A stretch of DNA of 64,000 bases from Oscillospiraceae bacterium (GCA_910575505.1 CAJTFK010000003.1:124001-188000); one strand, 5' to 3'; numbered from the stretch's first letter, positions 23,026 through 32,180 are shown. Program-made: numbers and translations. Notes: generated by a model not told the origin, from the sequence alone.

Positions 23026-24378
23026 ATGAAACAAGACAAACAGCAGCTTCTTTTCCAGCCCGGGGGCGTGCCGCCGCTGGGTGCCTCCGTCTCATTGTCC
23101 CTTCAGCATCTGGTGGCCATGATTGTGGGCTGCGTCACACCGCCCATCATCATCGCCGGAGCCATCGGCCTGAGCCAGGCGGACCAGGTGCTCCTGATTC
23201 AGGCGTCCCTGGTGATGTCCGCCGTGTCCACCCTGCTCCAGCTCTATCCCGTGGGAAAGCGCTTCGGCTCCGGCCTGCCGGTGATTCTGGGGGTCAGCTT
23301 CGCCTATGTTCCCAGCATGCAGGCCATCGCCTCCTCCGGCGGCGGCGTGGCGGCCATTGCCGGGGCTATGATCGTGGGGGGCGCGGTGGCCGTCATTGTG
23401 GGCCTGTTTGTGAAGAAAATCCGCCTGCTCTTCCCCCCGGTCATCACGGGCACGGTGGTGTTCACCATCGGACTGTCCCTCTATCCCACCGCCATCAACT
23501 ACATGGCCGGCGGCACGGGGAACACCGCCGCGGCCATTGAGGCCAGGGGCCTGACCCCCGCCCTGATCTACGGCTCCTGGCAGAACTGGACAGTGGCGGT
23601 GCTGACCCTCATCATCGTCATGGTGCTGAACCACCACGGAAAGGGCATTTGCAGGCTGGCCTCCATTCTCATCGGGATGCTCTGCGGTTATGTGATTTCC
23701 TTCCTGTTCGGCATGGTCTCCTTTGCCGATGTGGGAGCCGCCGCCTGGGTCTCCCTGCCCAGGGTGATGCACTTCGGCATCCGGTTCGATTTCGCCTCCT
23801 GCGTGGCCATCGGGCTGCTCTTCGCCATCAACGCCATTCAGGCCATTGGAGACTTCACCGCCACCACCGTGGGCGGCCTGGACCGGGACCCCACGGACCA
23901 GGAGCTCCAGGGGGGCATCATCGCCTATGGCTTCAGCAACATTCTGGCGGCCCTCTTCGGGGGCCTGCCCACCGCTACATACTCCCAGAACGTGGGCATC
24001 GTCACCACCAACAAGGTGGTGAACCGGACGGTCTTTGCCATGACCGGCGGCTTTTTGCTGCTGGCGGGGCTGTCTCCCAAGTTTGCGGCGGTGCTGACCA
24101 CCATCCCCCAGTGCGTGCTGGGCGGGGCCACCATCACCGTGTTTTCCACCATCGCCATGACGGGCATGAAGCTCATCGCCTCCCAGGACCTGACAGCCCG
24201 GAACACCACCATCGTGGGCCTCTCCGCCGCCCTGGGCGTAGGCGTATCCCAGGCCGGCGGGGCCCTGAGCCAGTTTCCCGAAGCTGTTACGATGATTTTC
24301 GGAAAGTCTCCGGTGGTCATCGCAACGCTGATGGCGGTGCTGCTGAACCTGATTTTGCCCAGAGAGGGGGAGACCTGA
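23026..24378 (+). CDS. NCS2 family nucleobase (xanthine/uric acid type) permease
   Basis: 450 residues, about 12-14 helices. Family motifs: LSLQHLVAMIVGCVTPPIII near the N-terminus, GDFTATTVGGLDRDPT with the conserved acidic residue in helix 8, and GGLPTATYSQNVGIVTTNKV in helix 10 region. NCS2 proteins import xanthine, urate or uracil with H+ or Na+; the QNVG motif fits the xanthine/urate branch. Start ATG 23026 follows AAAGGAATTGCCGGCATC. It could supply purines to the nitrogen-catabolic genes near 33-39 kb (inference). Confidence 0.9.
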   Translation: MKQDKQQLLFQPGGVPPLGASVSLSLQHLVAMIVGCVTPPIIIAGAIGLSQADQVLLIQASLVMSAVSTLLQLYPVGKRFGSGLPVILGVSFAYVPSMQAIASSGGGVAAIAGAMIVGGAVAVIVGLFVKKIRLLFPPVITGTVVFTIGLSLYPTAINYMAGGTGNTAAAIEARGLTPALIYGSWQNWTVAVLTLIIVMVLNHHGKGICRLASILIGMLCGYVISFLFGMVSFADVGAAAWVSLPRVMHFGIRFDFASCVAIGLLFAINAIQAIGDFTATTVGGLDRDPTDQELQGGIIAYGFSNILAALFGGLPTATYSQNVGIVTTNKVVNRTVFAMTGGFLLLAGLSPKFAAVLTTIPQCVLGGATITVFSTIAMTGMKLIASQDLTARNTTIVGLSAALGVGVSQAGGALSQFPEAVTMIFGKSPVVIATLMAVLLNLILPREGET

Positions 24379-24380
24379 GA

Positions 24381-24836
24381 ATGGACGCCCTGCGCTTTGC
24401 CTGCCCCGGCCTGGAGGACGGCGGCAGCTTTCCCCCGGACCACACCGGCCGGGGCCGGGATCTGTCGCCGGAGATCCGTCTGGAAAACCTGTCCCCCGGC
24501 GTCAAGACGCTGGCGGTGACATTAGAGGACCTGTCCCACCCCATCAAGGGTTTTACCCACTGGGTTCTGTGGAACTATCCGGCGGGGCCCGTCATTTCCG
24601 GCGGCCTGCCCAGAGGGAAACAACTGGAGAACGGGGCGGTCCAGGGAACCGCTTACGGTCTCCACCGCTACGCGGGGCCCAAGCCGCCGCCCTTTGCCCG
24701 GCATCACTACCGCCTGACGGTGTACGCCCTGGACTGTCTCCTGGACCTGCCGCCCTCTGCCCGGAAAGGGCGGCTTCTGAAAGCGGCGGAGGGACACATC
24801 CTGCAGGCGGGGAGCCTGACGGCCCGGTTTCCCTGA
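24381..24836 (+). CDS. YbhB/YbcL family (PEBP/Raf-kinase-inhibitor-like) protein
   Basis: 151 residues; start two bases after the NCS2 stop, so translationally coupled. Family marks: LSPEIRLENLSPGVKTLAV, GFTHWVLWNYPAG and the ligand-site loop YAGPKPPPFARHHYRLTVYAL. PEBP proteins bind phosphate-containing ligands; bacterial roles are unclear. The context with a nucleobase permease is noted but unexplained. Confidence 0.85.
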   Translation: MDALRFACPGLEDGGSFPPDHTGRGRDLSPEIRLENLSPGVKTLAVTLEDLSHPIKGFTHWVLWNYPAGPVISGGLPRGKQLENGAVQGTAYGLHRYAGPKPPPFARHHYRLTVYALDCLLDLPPSARKGRLLKAAEGHILQAGSLTARFP

Positions 24837-24849
24837 CCGTTTCCGCCCC

Positions 24850-24886
24850 AGGCCCCGGAGGTTCGCGGACCTCCGGGGCCTGTTTT
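24850..24886 (+). terminator. Intrinsic terminator after the NCS2/YbhB genes
   Basis: Arms AGGCCCCGGAGGT and ACCTCCGGGGCCT with a short loop, then GTTTTCC. Confidence 0.88.
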
Positions 24887-24917
24887 CCGCGTCCGAAAGA
24901 AAAGCCTCTCCGCCCTC

Positions 24918-24946
24918 TTGCAATTTCCCCCCGGGTGGTCTATAAT
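24918..24946 (+). promoter_or_regulatory. Promoter of the ATP-grasp gene
   Basis: TTGCAA, 17-base spacer, TATAAT (24941-24946), 70 bases before the ATG at 25016. Confidence 0.7.
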
Positions 24947-25015
24947 TCATTGCTATAAAGCGCTAAATAACCATAGCGCGTCAAGCGCGGCCCCACCAAC
25001 AAAGGAGGAAACCCC

Positions 25016-26215
25016 ATGAATTTCGTCTTTATCTCCCCCAATTTCCCGGAAGCCTTCCGCTGGTTCTGCATCCGCCTGCGGGAAAACGGCGTCAACGTCC
25101 TGGGCGTGGGAGACGCCCCCTATGACGGCCTGCACCCGGACCTGAAAAAGGCCCTCAGCGAGTATTACCGGGTGGACAGCCTGGAGGACTATGACCAGGT
25201 GCTCCGGGCCCTGGGCTATTTCACCGGCCAGTACGGCAAAATCGACTGGGTGGAGAGCAATAACGAATACTGGCTGGAACTGGACGCCCGTCTGCGGACG
25301 GACTTCAACATCACCACCGGCCTGAAAACCGACCAGATAGAAAAGTTCAAAAGCAAGCTGGCCATGAAGGCCTTTTACCGGGAGGCCGGCCTGCCCTGCG
25401 CCCGGCACTGCCCTGTCACGGACCTGGAGGCGGGCCTGGCCTTCGCCAGAGAGGTGGGCTATCCCATTGTAGCCAAGCCGGACAACGGCGTGGGGGCCAT
25501 CGCCACCTATAAAATCAAAAACGACGAAGACATGAGGGCCTTTTTCCGGGACAAGCCCGACGCCCTGTATCTCATGGAGGAGTATGTCTCCGGCTCCGTC
25601 ACCACCTACGACGGCATCTGCAATTCCAAGGGCGAGGTCCTTTTCGCCGCCAGCCACATCACCCGAAACTCCATCATGGACATGGTGAACGAGGGCGTGC
25701 CTACTTATTACTATGTGGACAAGGAGGTCCCCGCCGACGTGGAGGCGGCGGGCCGGGCCACCCTGGCGGCCTTCGGCGCCTTCAGCCGGTTCTTCCACCT
25801 GGAGTTCTTCCGCCTGACGGCGGACAAGCCGGGCCTGGGCAGCGTGGGGGACATCGTGGCCCTGGAGGTCAACATGCGCCCCGCCGGCGGCTTCACGCCG
25901 GACATGCTGAACTTCGGCCAGAGCGCCGACGTCTATCAGATCTGGGCGGATATGGTGGCCTTTGACGAACTGCGCCACAGCTACGGCGGCCCCCACAGCT
26001 ACTGCGTCTACGCCGGGCGGAAGGACGCCAACCGCTACGTTCTCACCATGCCCCAGCTGGAGGAGCGCTGCGGCAGCCACGCCCGGCTTTTCACCCGGAT
26101 GCCCGACGCCCTGGCGGGCACCATGGGCAACCAGGTGGCTATTGCCTGCTTCGACACGCTGGAGGAGGTGGACGCCTTCGTCCGCGACGCCTTCCAGCTG
26201 GAGGACGGGGACTGA
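25016..26215 (+). CDS. ATP-grasp domain ligase of unknown substrate
   Basis: 399 residues. It starts with a Rossmann-like MNFVFISPNFPEAFRWF pre-ATP-grasp segment. The ATP-grasp core includes KSKLAMKAFYREAGLPCARH (substrate-channel start), YPIVAKPDNGVGAIATYKI (glycine loop), YLMEEYVSGSVTTYDG, and the metal-binding ALEVNMRPAGGFTPDM (E and N). It belongs to the carbamoyl-phosphate-synthase/biotin-carboxylase-like branch. These enzymes join a carboxylate to an amine or other nucleophile using ATP. Start follows AAAGGAGGAAACCCC. Monocistronic; substrate unknown. Confidence 0.87.
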   Translation: MNFVFISPNFPEAFRWFCIRLRENGVNVLGVGDAPYDGLHPDLKKALSEYYRVDSLEDYDQVLRALGYFTGQYGKIDWVESNNEYWLELDARLRTDFNITTGLKTDQIEKFKSKLAMKAFYREAGLPCARHCPVTDLEAGLAFAREVGYPIVAKPDNGVGAIATYKIKNDEDMRAFFRDKPDALYLMEEYVSGSVTTYDGICNSKGEVLFAASHITRNSIMDMVNEGVPTYYYVDKEVPADVEAAGRATLAAFGAFSRFFHLEFFRLTADKPGLGSVGDIVALEVNMRPAGGFTPDMLNFGQSADVYQIWADMVAFDELRHSYGGPHSYCVYAGRKDANRYVLTMPQLEERCGSHARLFTRMPDALAGTMGNQVAIACFDTLEEVDAFVRDAFQLEDGD

Positions 26216-26589
26216 GAACCTTTGTTCACAGCCGCCCCACGCCGTCCGGCCGGTCTTTTTCCCACCATACCGCGTCGATTTCCCCTGCCGTACGTCAGTA
26301 TGGCAAGGGAGATCTCCTTGTCCGACGAGAAAAGTTCTCACCCATCCGGCGCCCTGCGGCTATGAATACAGGTTCTGATTTTGCGGGAGCGTTCCCGCCT
26401 GTCAAAAAATTTTTGGCGGGCGGGAACTTTTTCGCGCCTGTCTGCGTCATACTGTCATGCGAATTTCCCATGAACATGGGGCGTGCCGCCCTTGGCGCAA
26501 AGCGGCGGGTTTGCATGGCCTCACCGTTCAGCGGCGAATCACAAGATTATCTAAAAAATCTAAAAAATCTGAAAACAAGGAGAACACAC
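26216..26589. other. Intergenic region carrying a family 2 element
   Basis: Holds the MITE-like copy at 26221-26370, then an inverted pair GTTCCCGCC / GGCGGGCGGGAAC around 26392-26425, and a short A-rich direct repeat (TCTAAAAAA twice, near 26551-26568) upstream of the DUF4358 start. No gene. Confidence 0.6.
26221..26370. mobile_element. MITE-like dispersed element, family 2, copy B
   Basis: 150 bp, same orientation and length as the copy at 11481-11631. Ends TTTGTTCACAGCCGC and GCGGCTATGAATACA are imperfect inverted repeats. Shared internal blocks include CCATACCGCGTCG, ATCTCCTTGTCCGAC and CCCATCCGGC. Begins 5 bases after the ATP-grasp stop. Confidence 0.75.
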
Positions 26590-27114
26590 ATGAACAGACA
26601 TTTCTTCACCCTCAAGCCCCTGGCCGCGCTGGCTCTGGCGCTGGCCCTGATCCTGTCCCTGGCCGCCTGCGGCGGCAAGCAGGGAGACGCCTCCGGCAGC
26701 TCCGAGCCCGTGGACCTCACCGCCTTTTACGAGACCCTGACCCAGAACGAGAACGCCCCCGCTCTGATGCCTCTGGAGGAAGCGGAGCTGATGGACGCCC
26801 TCTATCCCGGCCTCTCCGAGATTGAGACCAGCCAGCGCATCGTGGCCACAGCCGCCATCACCTCCGTGGCGGCGGAGCTGGCCCTGGTGGAGGTGGCCAA
26901 CGCCGAGGACGTCCCGGCTGTGGAGGCCATTTTCCAGGCCCGCATCGACTATCAGGTGGGAGACGACGCAAACCCCGGCGGGGCCTGGTATCCCGAAACC
27001 ATTGAGAACTGGAAGCAGAACGCCCGCATCGTCTCCAACGGCAGCTGTGTCATGCTGGCGGTCTGGGAAAACGCGGACGACGTGGCGGAGCAGTTCAACG
27101 CTCTCTTTGCCTGA
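26590..27114 (+). CDS. DUF4358 domain lipoprotein
   Basis: 174 residues from ATG 26590 (AAGGAGAACACAC). The signal peptide carries a basic start, a long Leu/Ala stretch and lipobox SLAAC. The mature part (DLTAFYETLTQNENAPAL, YPGLSEIETSQ, IFQARIDYQV, GGAWYPETIENWKQNARIVS) fits DUF4358, a family of small secreted or lipid-anchored proteins in Clostridia of unknown role. Own terminator follows. Confidence 0.88.
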   Translation: MNRHFFTLKPLAALALALALILSLAACGGKQGDASGSSEPVDLTAFYETLTQNENAPALMPLEEAELMDALYPGLSEIETSQRIVATAAITSVAAELALVEVANAEDVPAVEAIFQARIDYQVGDDANPGGAWYPETIENWKQNARIVSNGSCVMLAVWENADDVAEQFNALFA

Positions 27115-27148
27115 GCCCGGCCGGTCCTAATAAAACAAACACCCTCCG

Positions 27149-27176
27149 GGGGGAGCGCGGAAGCGCTCCCCCTTTT
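27149..27176 (+). terminator. Intrinsic terminator after the DUF4358 gene
   Basis: GGGGGAGCGC-GGAA-GCGCTCCCCC followed by TTTT; perfect 10-bp stem. Confidence 0.95.
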
Positions 27177-27220
27177 CCGCGTCAGACAACGGTTTCACTT
27201 ATCCGGACAACCTTTTCCCC

Positions 27221-27249
27221 TTGCCTTTTTTTGCCGGTTATGCTATGCT
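27221..27249 (+). promoter_or_regulatory. Promoter of galKT
   Basis: TTGCCT, 17-base spacer, TATGCT (27244-27249), 36 bases before the galK ATG. Confidence 0.6.
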
Positions 27250-27284
27250 GAACCCATGAAAATCATATAAGGAGGCGGTGCCCC

Positions 27285-28580
27285 ATGTATTCCTGCACCC
27301 AGCTGCTTCAAGCCCTTGAGGACGGTTCCCTGGACCGGCGGCTGGCCCTGGTCTACGCGCCGGACGGCGTCGGGCTGGACCAGGCCCGGACCAGAGCTCT
27401 TCGGGTAACAAACTCCCTGCTGAAGACCTTTGACCCCCTGTCTCAGAGTCCCGCCGGCCTGTTCAGCGGCCCCGGCCGCACGGAGATCGGCGGCAATCAC
27501 ACGGACCATCAGCGGGGCCATGTTCTCTGTGCCAGCGTGGACATGGACATGCTGGCCTGCGCCGCCCCCAACGGCAGCCGCCGCATCCGCATCCAGTCCG
27601 AGGGCTACCCCTTTCTGGAAGTGGACCTGGACGACCTGGCCCTGCGGCCCGAGGAGACCAACAGCTCCGCCGCCCTGGTCCGGGGCGTGGCGGCCAAGCT
27701 GGTCCAGAAGGGCTACCCCATCGCCGGGTTCGACGCCTGCGTCACCTCCAGCGTCCTGTCCGGCTCCGGCCTCAGCTCCTCCGCCGCCTATGAGATTCTG
27801 GTGGGCAACATCCTGAACCACTTTTTCTGCAACGGCGCTCTGGACGCCATTGAGCTGGCCAAGGTGGGCCAGTACGCCGAAAACGTCTATTTCGGCAAGC
27901 CCTGCGGATTGATGGACCAGATGGGCGCCTCCATCGGCGGCGCGGTGGCCATTGACTTCCAGGACCCCGTCAATCCCGTGGTGGTTCAGGCGGACTACGA
28001 TTTTGCCAGGTCCGGCCACGCTCTGTGCATCATCGACACCGGTTCCTGCCACGCCGATCTCACCGGGGACTATGCCGACATCACCACCGAGATGGGCGGC
28101 GTGGCGGCCTGCTTTGACAAGGAGGTTCTCCGGGAGGTGCCGGAGGAGGAATTCCGGGCCGCCATTCCCCACCTGCGTCAGGTCTGCGGCGACCGGGCGG
28201 TTCTCCGGGCCCTCCACTATTACGACGACGACCGCCGGGCCGTTCAGGAGGCGGAGGCCCTGAAGCGGGGCGACTTCGCCGCCTTCCTGGCCCTGGTAAA
28301 CGCCTCGGGCCTCTCCTCCTCCCTGCACCTGCAAAACGCCTGGTCTCCCGCCAACCCCAAGCAGCAGGCCATTCCTCTGGCCCTGGCCCTGGGCCGGGAG
28401 CTGCTGGGGGGCAGCGGCGCGCTCCGGGTCCACGGCGGCGGCTTCGCCGGAACCATTCAGGCCTTTGTGCCCACGGAGCAGCTGGAGGCCTTCAAGGCCG
28501 GCATGGAAGCGGTACTGGGCCAGGGCAAGTGCCACGTGCTGCGCATCCGGCCTCAGGGCGGCTGGGTCGTCGCCTCTTAA
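27285..28580 (+). CDS. galK: Galactokinase (GHMP kinase family)
   Basis: 431 residues, somewhat longer than the 380-400 usual, with about 50 extra residues at the N-terminus. The galactokinase signature is GPGRTEIGGNHTDHQRG (residues about 62-78); the ATP loop VLSGSGLSSSAAYEILVG; the C-terminal GGGFAGTIQAFV completes the GHMP fold. It phosphorylates galactose at O1 in the Leloir pathway. Followed after 33 bases by galT, with RBS GGAGGCGGTGCCCC. No galE, galM or permease is visible in the window. Confidence 0.95.
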   Translation: MYSCTQLLQALEDGSLDRRLALVYAPDGVGLDQARTRALRVTNSLLKTFDPLSQSPAGLFSGPGRTEIGGNHTDHQRGHVLCASVDMDMLACAAPNGSRRIRIQSEGYPFLEVDLDDLALRPEETNSSAALVRGVAAKLVQKGYPIAGFDACVTSSVLSGSGLSSSAAYEILVGNILNHFFCNGALDAIELAKVGQYAENVYFGKPCGLMDQMGASIGGAVAIDFQDPVNPVVVQADYDFARSGHALCIIDTGSCHADLTGDYADITTEMGGVAACFDKEVLREVPEEEFRAAIPHLRQVCGDRAVLRALHYYDDDRRAVQEAEALKRGDFAAFLALVNASGLSSSLHLQNAWSPANPKQQAIPLALALGRELLGGSGALRVHGGGFAGTIQAFVPTEQLEAFKAGMEAVLGQGKCHVLRIRPQGGWVVAS

Positions 28581-28613
28581 ATCAAGAAAAAACCGCATAC
28601 AAGGAGGACGCTC

Positions 28614-30113
28614 ATGGTTAACGAAGCGATTTCCAGGCTGGCAGGCTACGCCTTCCGCTCCGGGCTGATTGAGGAATGCGATTACACATGGGCCATCAAC
28701 ACCATACTGGACGTATTAAAACTGGATAGTTATACAGAACCGGCGGAGAAGGACTGGGAGACAGGGGACATCGAGCTGGCCCCCATTCTGGAAGAGCTGC
28801 TGGATGACGCCTACGCACGGGGCGTGCTGGCGGAGAACTCCGTGGTCTACCGGGACCTGTTCGACACCGAGCTCATGGGCCGGCTGACGCCCCGGCCTTA
28901 TGACGTGCGGGAGATGTTCCGGCTCTACTATGAGATAGAGCCGAAGAAGGCCACCGACTGGTTTTACCTGTTCAGCCAGGACACCAATTACATCCGCCGG
29001 GACCGTATCGCCAGGGACATGCAGTGGAAAGCCCCCACGGAATACGGAGACCTGGACATCACCATCAACCTCTCCAAGCCGGAGAAGGACCCCAAGGCCA
29101 TCGCCGCTGCCAAGCACCTGCCCGCTTCCGCCTATCCCCGGTGCCAGCTCTGCGCCGAGAACGAGGGCTACGCCGGCCGGGTGAACCACCCCGCCCGGCA
29201 GAACCACCGGATTGTTCCCATCCTCATCAACGGCTCCCCCTGGTTCCTGCAATATTCTCCCTATGTCTACTATAATGAGCACTGCATCTGCTTCAATCAG
29301 GAGCACACCCCCATGAAGATCGACCGGGCCTGCTTCGGCAAGCTCCTGGACTTCGTCCGGCAGTTCCCCCACTACTTTGTGGGCTCCAACGCCGACCTGC
29401 CCATCGTGGGGGGCTCCATTCTGGCCCACGACCACTTCCAGGGCGGGCACTACACCTTCGCCATGGAAAAGGCCCCGGTGGAAACTCCCTTCACCTTCCC
29501 CGGCTTCGAGGATGTGGAAGCGGGGATCGTCAGGTGGCCCATGTCTGTGGTCCGGATTTCTTCTGAAAACCCGGACCGGCTCATTGACCTGGCGGACAGG
29601 ATTCTCACCGTCTGGCGGACCTACACAGATGAAAGCGCCGTTATCTTTGCCGAGACGGACGGCGAACCCCACAACACCATCACCCCCATCGCCCGGCGGC
29701 GGGGGAAGCAGTACGAGCTGGACCTGGTGCTGCGGAACAACCTGACCACGGAGCAGTACCCCCTGGGCCTCTACCATCCCCACGACGAGCTCCACCACAT
29801 CAAAAAAGAGAACATCGGCCTGATCGAGGTCATGGGACTGGCTGTCCTCCCCGCCCGGCTGAAGGAGGAACTGGCGGCGGTGGCGGACTGCCTCGTGAGC
29901 GGCAAAGACCTCCGGGCGGACGAGAAGACCGCCAAGCACGCCGAATGGGCGGAGGGCTTTGCCCCCAGGTATCAGATTACAGCGGAGAACGCTCTGGGGA
30001 TTGTCCAGAAGGAAACCGGCCTGGTGTTTGCCCAGGTGCTGGAGCACGCCGGCGTCTACAAGCGGACGGAGGAAGGGAAAGCGGCCTTCCTGCGCTTCCT
30101 GGACACCATTTAA
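28614..30113 (+). CDS. galT: UDP-glucose--hexose-1-phosphate uridylyltransferase (class II GalT)
   Basis: 499 residues, the length of the Firmicutes class II enzyme. Recognisable parts: NHPARQNHRIVPILINGSPW, VGGSILAHDHFQGGHYTFAME and GLYHPHDELHHIKKENIGLIEVMG. HDHFQGG supplies the catalytic region in place of the HPH of class I. The enzyme exchanges UMP between UDP-glucose and galactose-1-phosphate, downstream of GalK. Start follows AAGGAGGACGCTC. Confidence 0.95.
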   Translation: MVNEAISRLAGYAFRSGLIEECDYTWAINTILDVLKLDSYTEPAEKDWETGDIELAPILEELLDDAYARGVLAENSVVYRDLFDTELMGRLTPRPYDVREMFRLYYEIEPKKATDWFYLFSQDTNYIRRDRIARDMQWKAPTEYGDLDITINLSKPEKDPKAIAAAKHLPASAYPRCQLCAENEGYAGRVNHPARQNHRIVPILINGSPWFLQYSPYVYYNEHCICFNQEHTPMKIDRACFGKLLDFVRQFPHYFVGSNADLPIVGGSILAHDHFQGGHYTFAMEKAPVETPFTFPGFEDVEAGIVRWPMSVVRISSENPDRLIDLADRILTVWRTYTDESAVIFAETDGEPHNTITPIARRRGKQYELDLVLRNNLTTEQYPLGLYHPHDELHHIKKENIGLIEVMGLAVLPARLKEELAAVADCLVSGKDLRADEKTAKHAEWAEGFAPRYQITAENALGIVQKETGLVFAQVLEHAGVYKRTEEGKAAFLRFLDTI

Positions 30114-30125
30114 TCCAAAGCAGCG

Positions 30126-30156
30126 AAAAGGAACCCCCTTGGGGGGTTCCTTTTTT
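30126..30156 (+). terminator. Intrinsic terminator of the galKT operon
   Basis: AAAAGGAACCCCC/GGGGGGTTCCTTTTTT, 12 bases after galT. Confidence 0.95.
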
Positions 30157-30476
30157 CATCCTTCACAGCCGCCCTTTTCCGCGCTGTCCATGAAATCTGC
30201 GTTCAGCCACCCCCGGCATGGACCGGGCGGCATGGCCGGAGCAGGCGGCGCTTTCGCAGGAAGAAACGGAGAGGCCGCCGGAAGGAGAAGGTCCGCGGGA
30301 GACCTGGGGTACGTGCGGGAGGGTCTTATTGAAGGATTTTATGCAGGGGCCGGACTCTGTCCCGGCCCATCTGCCGGAAGCCCGGCACAGCCGGGAATAC
30401 GGACGGGCCCAGAGGCCCCCTGCATCTCCTTCTGATAAACTGCGTGAGCGGACATTCCCGTTCCCTCCGCCCCGGC
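30157..30476. other. Intergenic region with dispersed repeat copy
   Basis: 320 bases between convergent galT and the amidohydrolases. Holds family 3 repeat copy d; no gene supported. Confidence 0.6.
30330..30470 (+). repeat. Dispersed GC-rich palindromic repeat (family 3), copy d
   Basis: Contains CAGGGGCCGGACTCTGTCCC then GGCCC, a second palindrome GGGCCCAGAGGCCCCCTGCA, and the conserved tail TCTGATAAACTGCGTGAGCG followed by GACATTCCCG. The same order is seen at 59330-59445. Confidence 0.65.
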
Positions 30477-31391
30477 TCAGCGGTTCTGTCCCTTTCCGGC
30501 AGATTCCAGCAGGCGGCGCATATTCGCCCCCATCACCAGCTCCCATTCCGCCTCTGTCAGACCGGCGTGCTCCTCTATGTCCTCAATGAACAGGGAGAAA
30601 TCCTGCCCCTGGCGCCGCCGGGGGTAGACGGTCAGGGGGAAGTCCGTACCGAACAGCACCCGTTCCGGCCCCGCCAGACGCACCGCCGCCTTCACGGCCC
30701 GGATGTCATACAGCAGCGGGTTGGCCGCCAGGTCATACCACACGTTCCGGAAGGCCTGCCGCACATGGGGCAGCAGCTCATAGAAGGGCAGTCCGCCTCC
30801 CATGTGGGCCAGAATCAGCCGGAGATCCGGGAAGCGCCTGGCGATGTCATAAAATCCCTCAATGGGGGTCCGGTCCTTCCCAGGGTACGCGTGCCCCACC
30901 GGCTCGCCCACATGGAAGCAGACCGGCAGGCAGAGCCGCGCCGCCGTCTCCAGCACCTCCAGCAGGCCGGGGTGGTCCAGGGGATAGCCGTTCCCGCCGG
31001 GTCCCAGCTCCCCCACGCCGGAAAAGCCCATGTCCCGGCAGCGCTCCACCTCCCGCACCGCCGCCTCCCCGAAGACGGGGTTGATGCTGGCATAGGCGGC
31101 AAAGCGGCCGGGATAGGCCCGGACCACGCCCTCCATGTAGTCGTTGTGCCGGCGGCAGAGGTCCATGTCCCGCCAGTACCAGCCCTGCATGACGATGCGT
31201 TCCACCCCCGCCCGGTCGGCAGCCCGAAGAGCCTCCTCCGGCGTGGCCCAGGCCTCCCGGACCCGGCTCCGGGGCGACTCCCGGGTCAGTTCCGCAAAGC
31301 AGCTGTCCCGGGCGGCGTACCAGTCCCACCGGGCGGGAATGTCTGCGGGGAACATGTGGGTATGACAGTCGACAATCCGTCCCCGGTTCAT
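30477..31391 (-). CDS. Amidohydrolase family protein (TIM-barrel metal-dependent hydrolase)
   Basis: 304 residues from ATG 31391, overlapping the upstream paralogue by ATGA. Motifs: VDCHTHMFP (metal-binding HxH), LPVCFHVGEPVG, LILAHMGGGLPFYELLP and LFGTDFPL with the catalytic Asp. This is the amidohydrolase-2 layout covering decarboxylases and lactonases. Substrate unknown. It forms a two-gene operon with the paralogue at 31388-32125 and shares the GGGLPFY motif. Confidence 0.87.
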   Translation of the reverse strand: MNRGRIVDCHTHMFPADIPARWDWYAARDSCFAELTRESPRSRVREAWATPEEALRAADRAGVERIVMQGWYWRDMDLCRRHNDYMEGVVRAYPGRFAAYASINPVFGEAAVREVERCRDMGFSGVGELGPGGNGYPLDHPGLLEVLETAARLCLPVCFHVGEPVGHAYPGKDRTPIEGFYDIARRFPDLRLILAHMGGGLPFYELLPHVRQAFRNVWYDLAANPLLYDIRAVKAAVRLAGPERVLFGTDFPLTVYPRRRQGQDFSLFIEDIEEHAGLTEAEWELVMGANMRRLLESAGKGQNR

Positions 31392-32125
31392 AATATCCCT
31401 TCCCATTCTTCGGGCAGCTCCCAGCAGGGACCGGCGTCAAAGACGGGCCCCGGCAGGTGCGAGCCGAACAGCAGCCGGTCCGCCCCCAGGCACAGCCGCG
31501 CACAGTCCGACGCCTGGGGCGGCAGGATGCAGCCCTCCGGCGCGGCGTCAAACCAGACGTTTTTCAGCTTCCGGGCCACTTCCGGCATCAGGGCATAAAA
31601 GGGCAGGCCTCCGCCGTAGTGGGGTAGCAGTAGCCGCAGGCCGGGACGGGCCTCAATCAGCCGGAGGCAGTCCGCCGGCAGAACCGCCCTCCCGCCGCCT
31701 TCCCGGCCCACGGTCATGTCCGTGTGCAGACACAAAACCCGGCCCCGATCCTCGCACAGGGCGCAGAGCTTCAGGAAATCCGGGTCCTCCAGGGAAAAGC
31801 CCTGTCGGGCCGGGTCCAGCTCACCGATGCCGGAGCAGCCGGCGTCCAGACAGGCGGCAGCCTCCTCCAGCGCCGCTGCCCCCGCTCCGGGAGCCGTTGT
31901 GCAGAAGCCCCTGAAAAAGTCCGGACGGGTACGGATCGCCTGCAATATGGCCCGATTCTGGACCTGGCAGTCCTCCAGTCTCCGGAAGGGCCAGCCCTGA
32001 ATCACCGCCCGCTCCGCTCCGCCGGACCGGCAGAGGGTCTCCAGGGCCTCCGGTCCAAGGGCAGGCACGTCCGCCCCGGGCGAAAGGGCCGGCGGAATCA
32101 GATGGACATGGATATCCGTTTTCAC
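31388..32125 (-). CDS. Amidohydrolase-like protein, shorter paralogue
   Basis: 245 residues. DIHVHLIP provides HxH; LCLHTDMTVG, LRLLLPHYGGGLPFYALMPEVARKL in parts, and LLFGSHLPG follow. The last motif has GSHLPG where the partner has GTDFPL, so the catalytic Asp of the family is replaced by His here. It is also 60 residues shorter. It may have altered chemistry or serve as a non-catalytic partner (inference). First gene of the pair, promoter at 32181-32209. Confidence 0.78.
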   Translation of the reverse strand: MKTDIHVHLIPPALSPGADVPALGPEALETLCRSGGAERAVIQGWPFRRLEDCQVQNRAILQAIRTRPDFFRGFCTTAPGAGAAALEEAAACLDAGCSGIGELDPARQGFSLEDPDFLKLCALCEDRGRVLCLHTDMTVGREGGGRAVLPADCLRLIEARPGLRLLLPHYGGGLPFYALMPEVARKLKNVWFDAAPEGCILPPQASDCARLCLGADRLLFGSHLPGPVFDAGPCWELPEEWEGIL

Positions 32126-32180
32126 AGGTCTTTCCCCCTTTTTCCGGCCGGAGCGGAGCGCTGCATCCCGGTTTTTCTAC

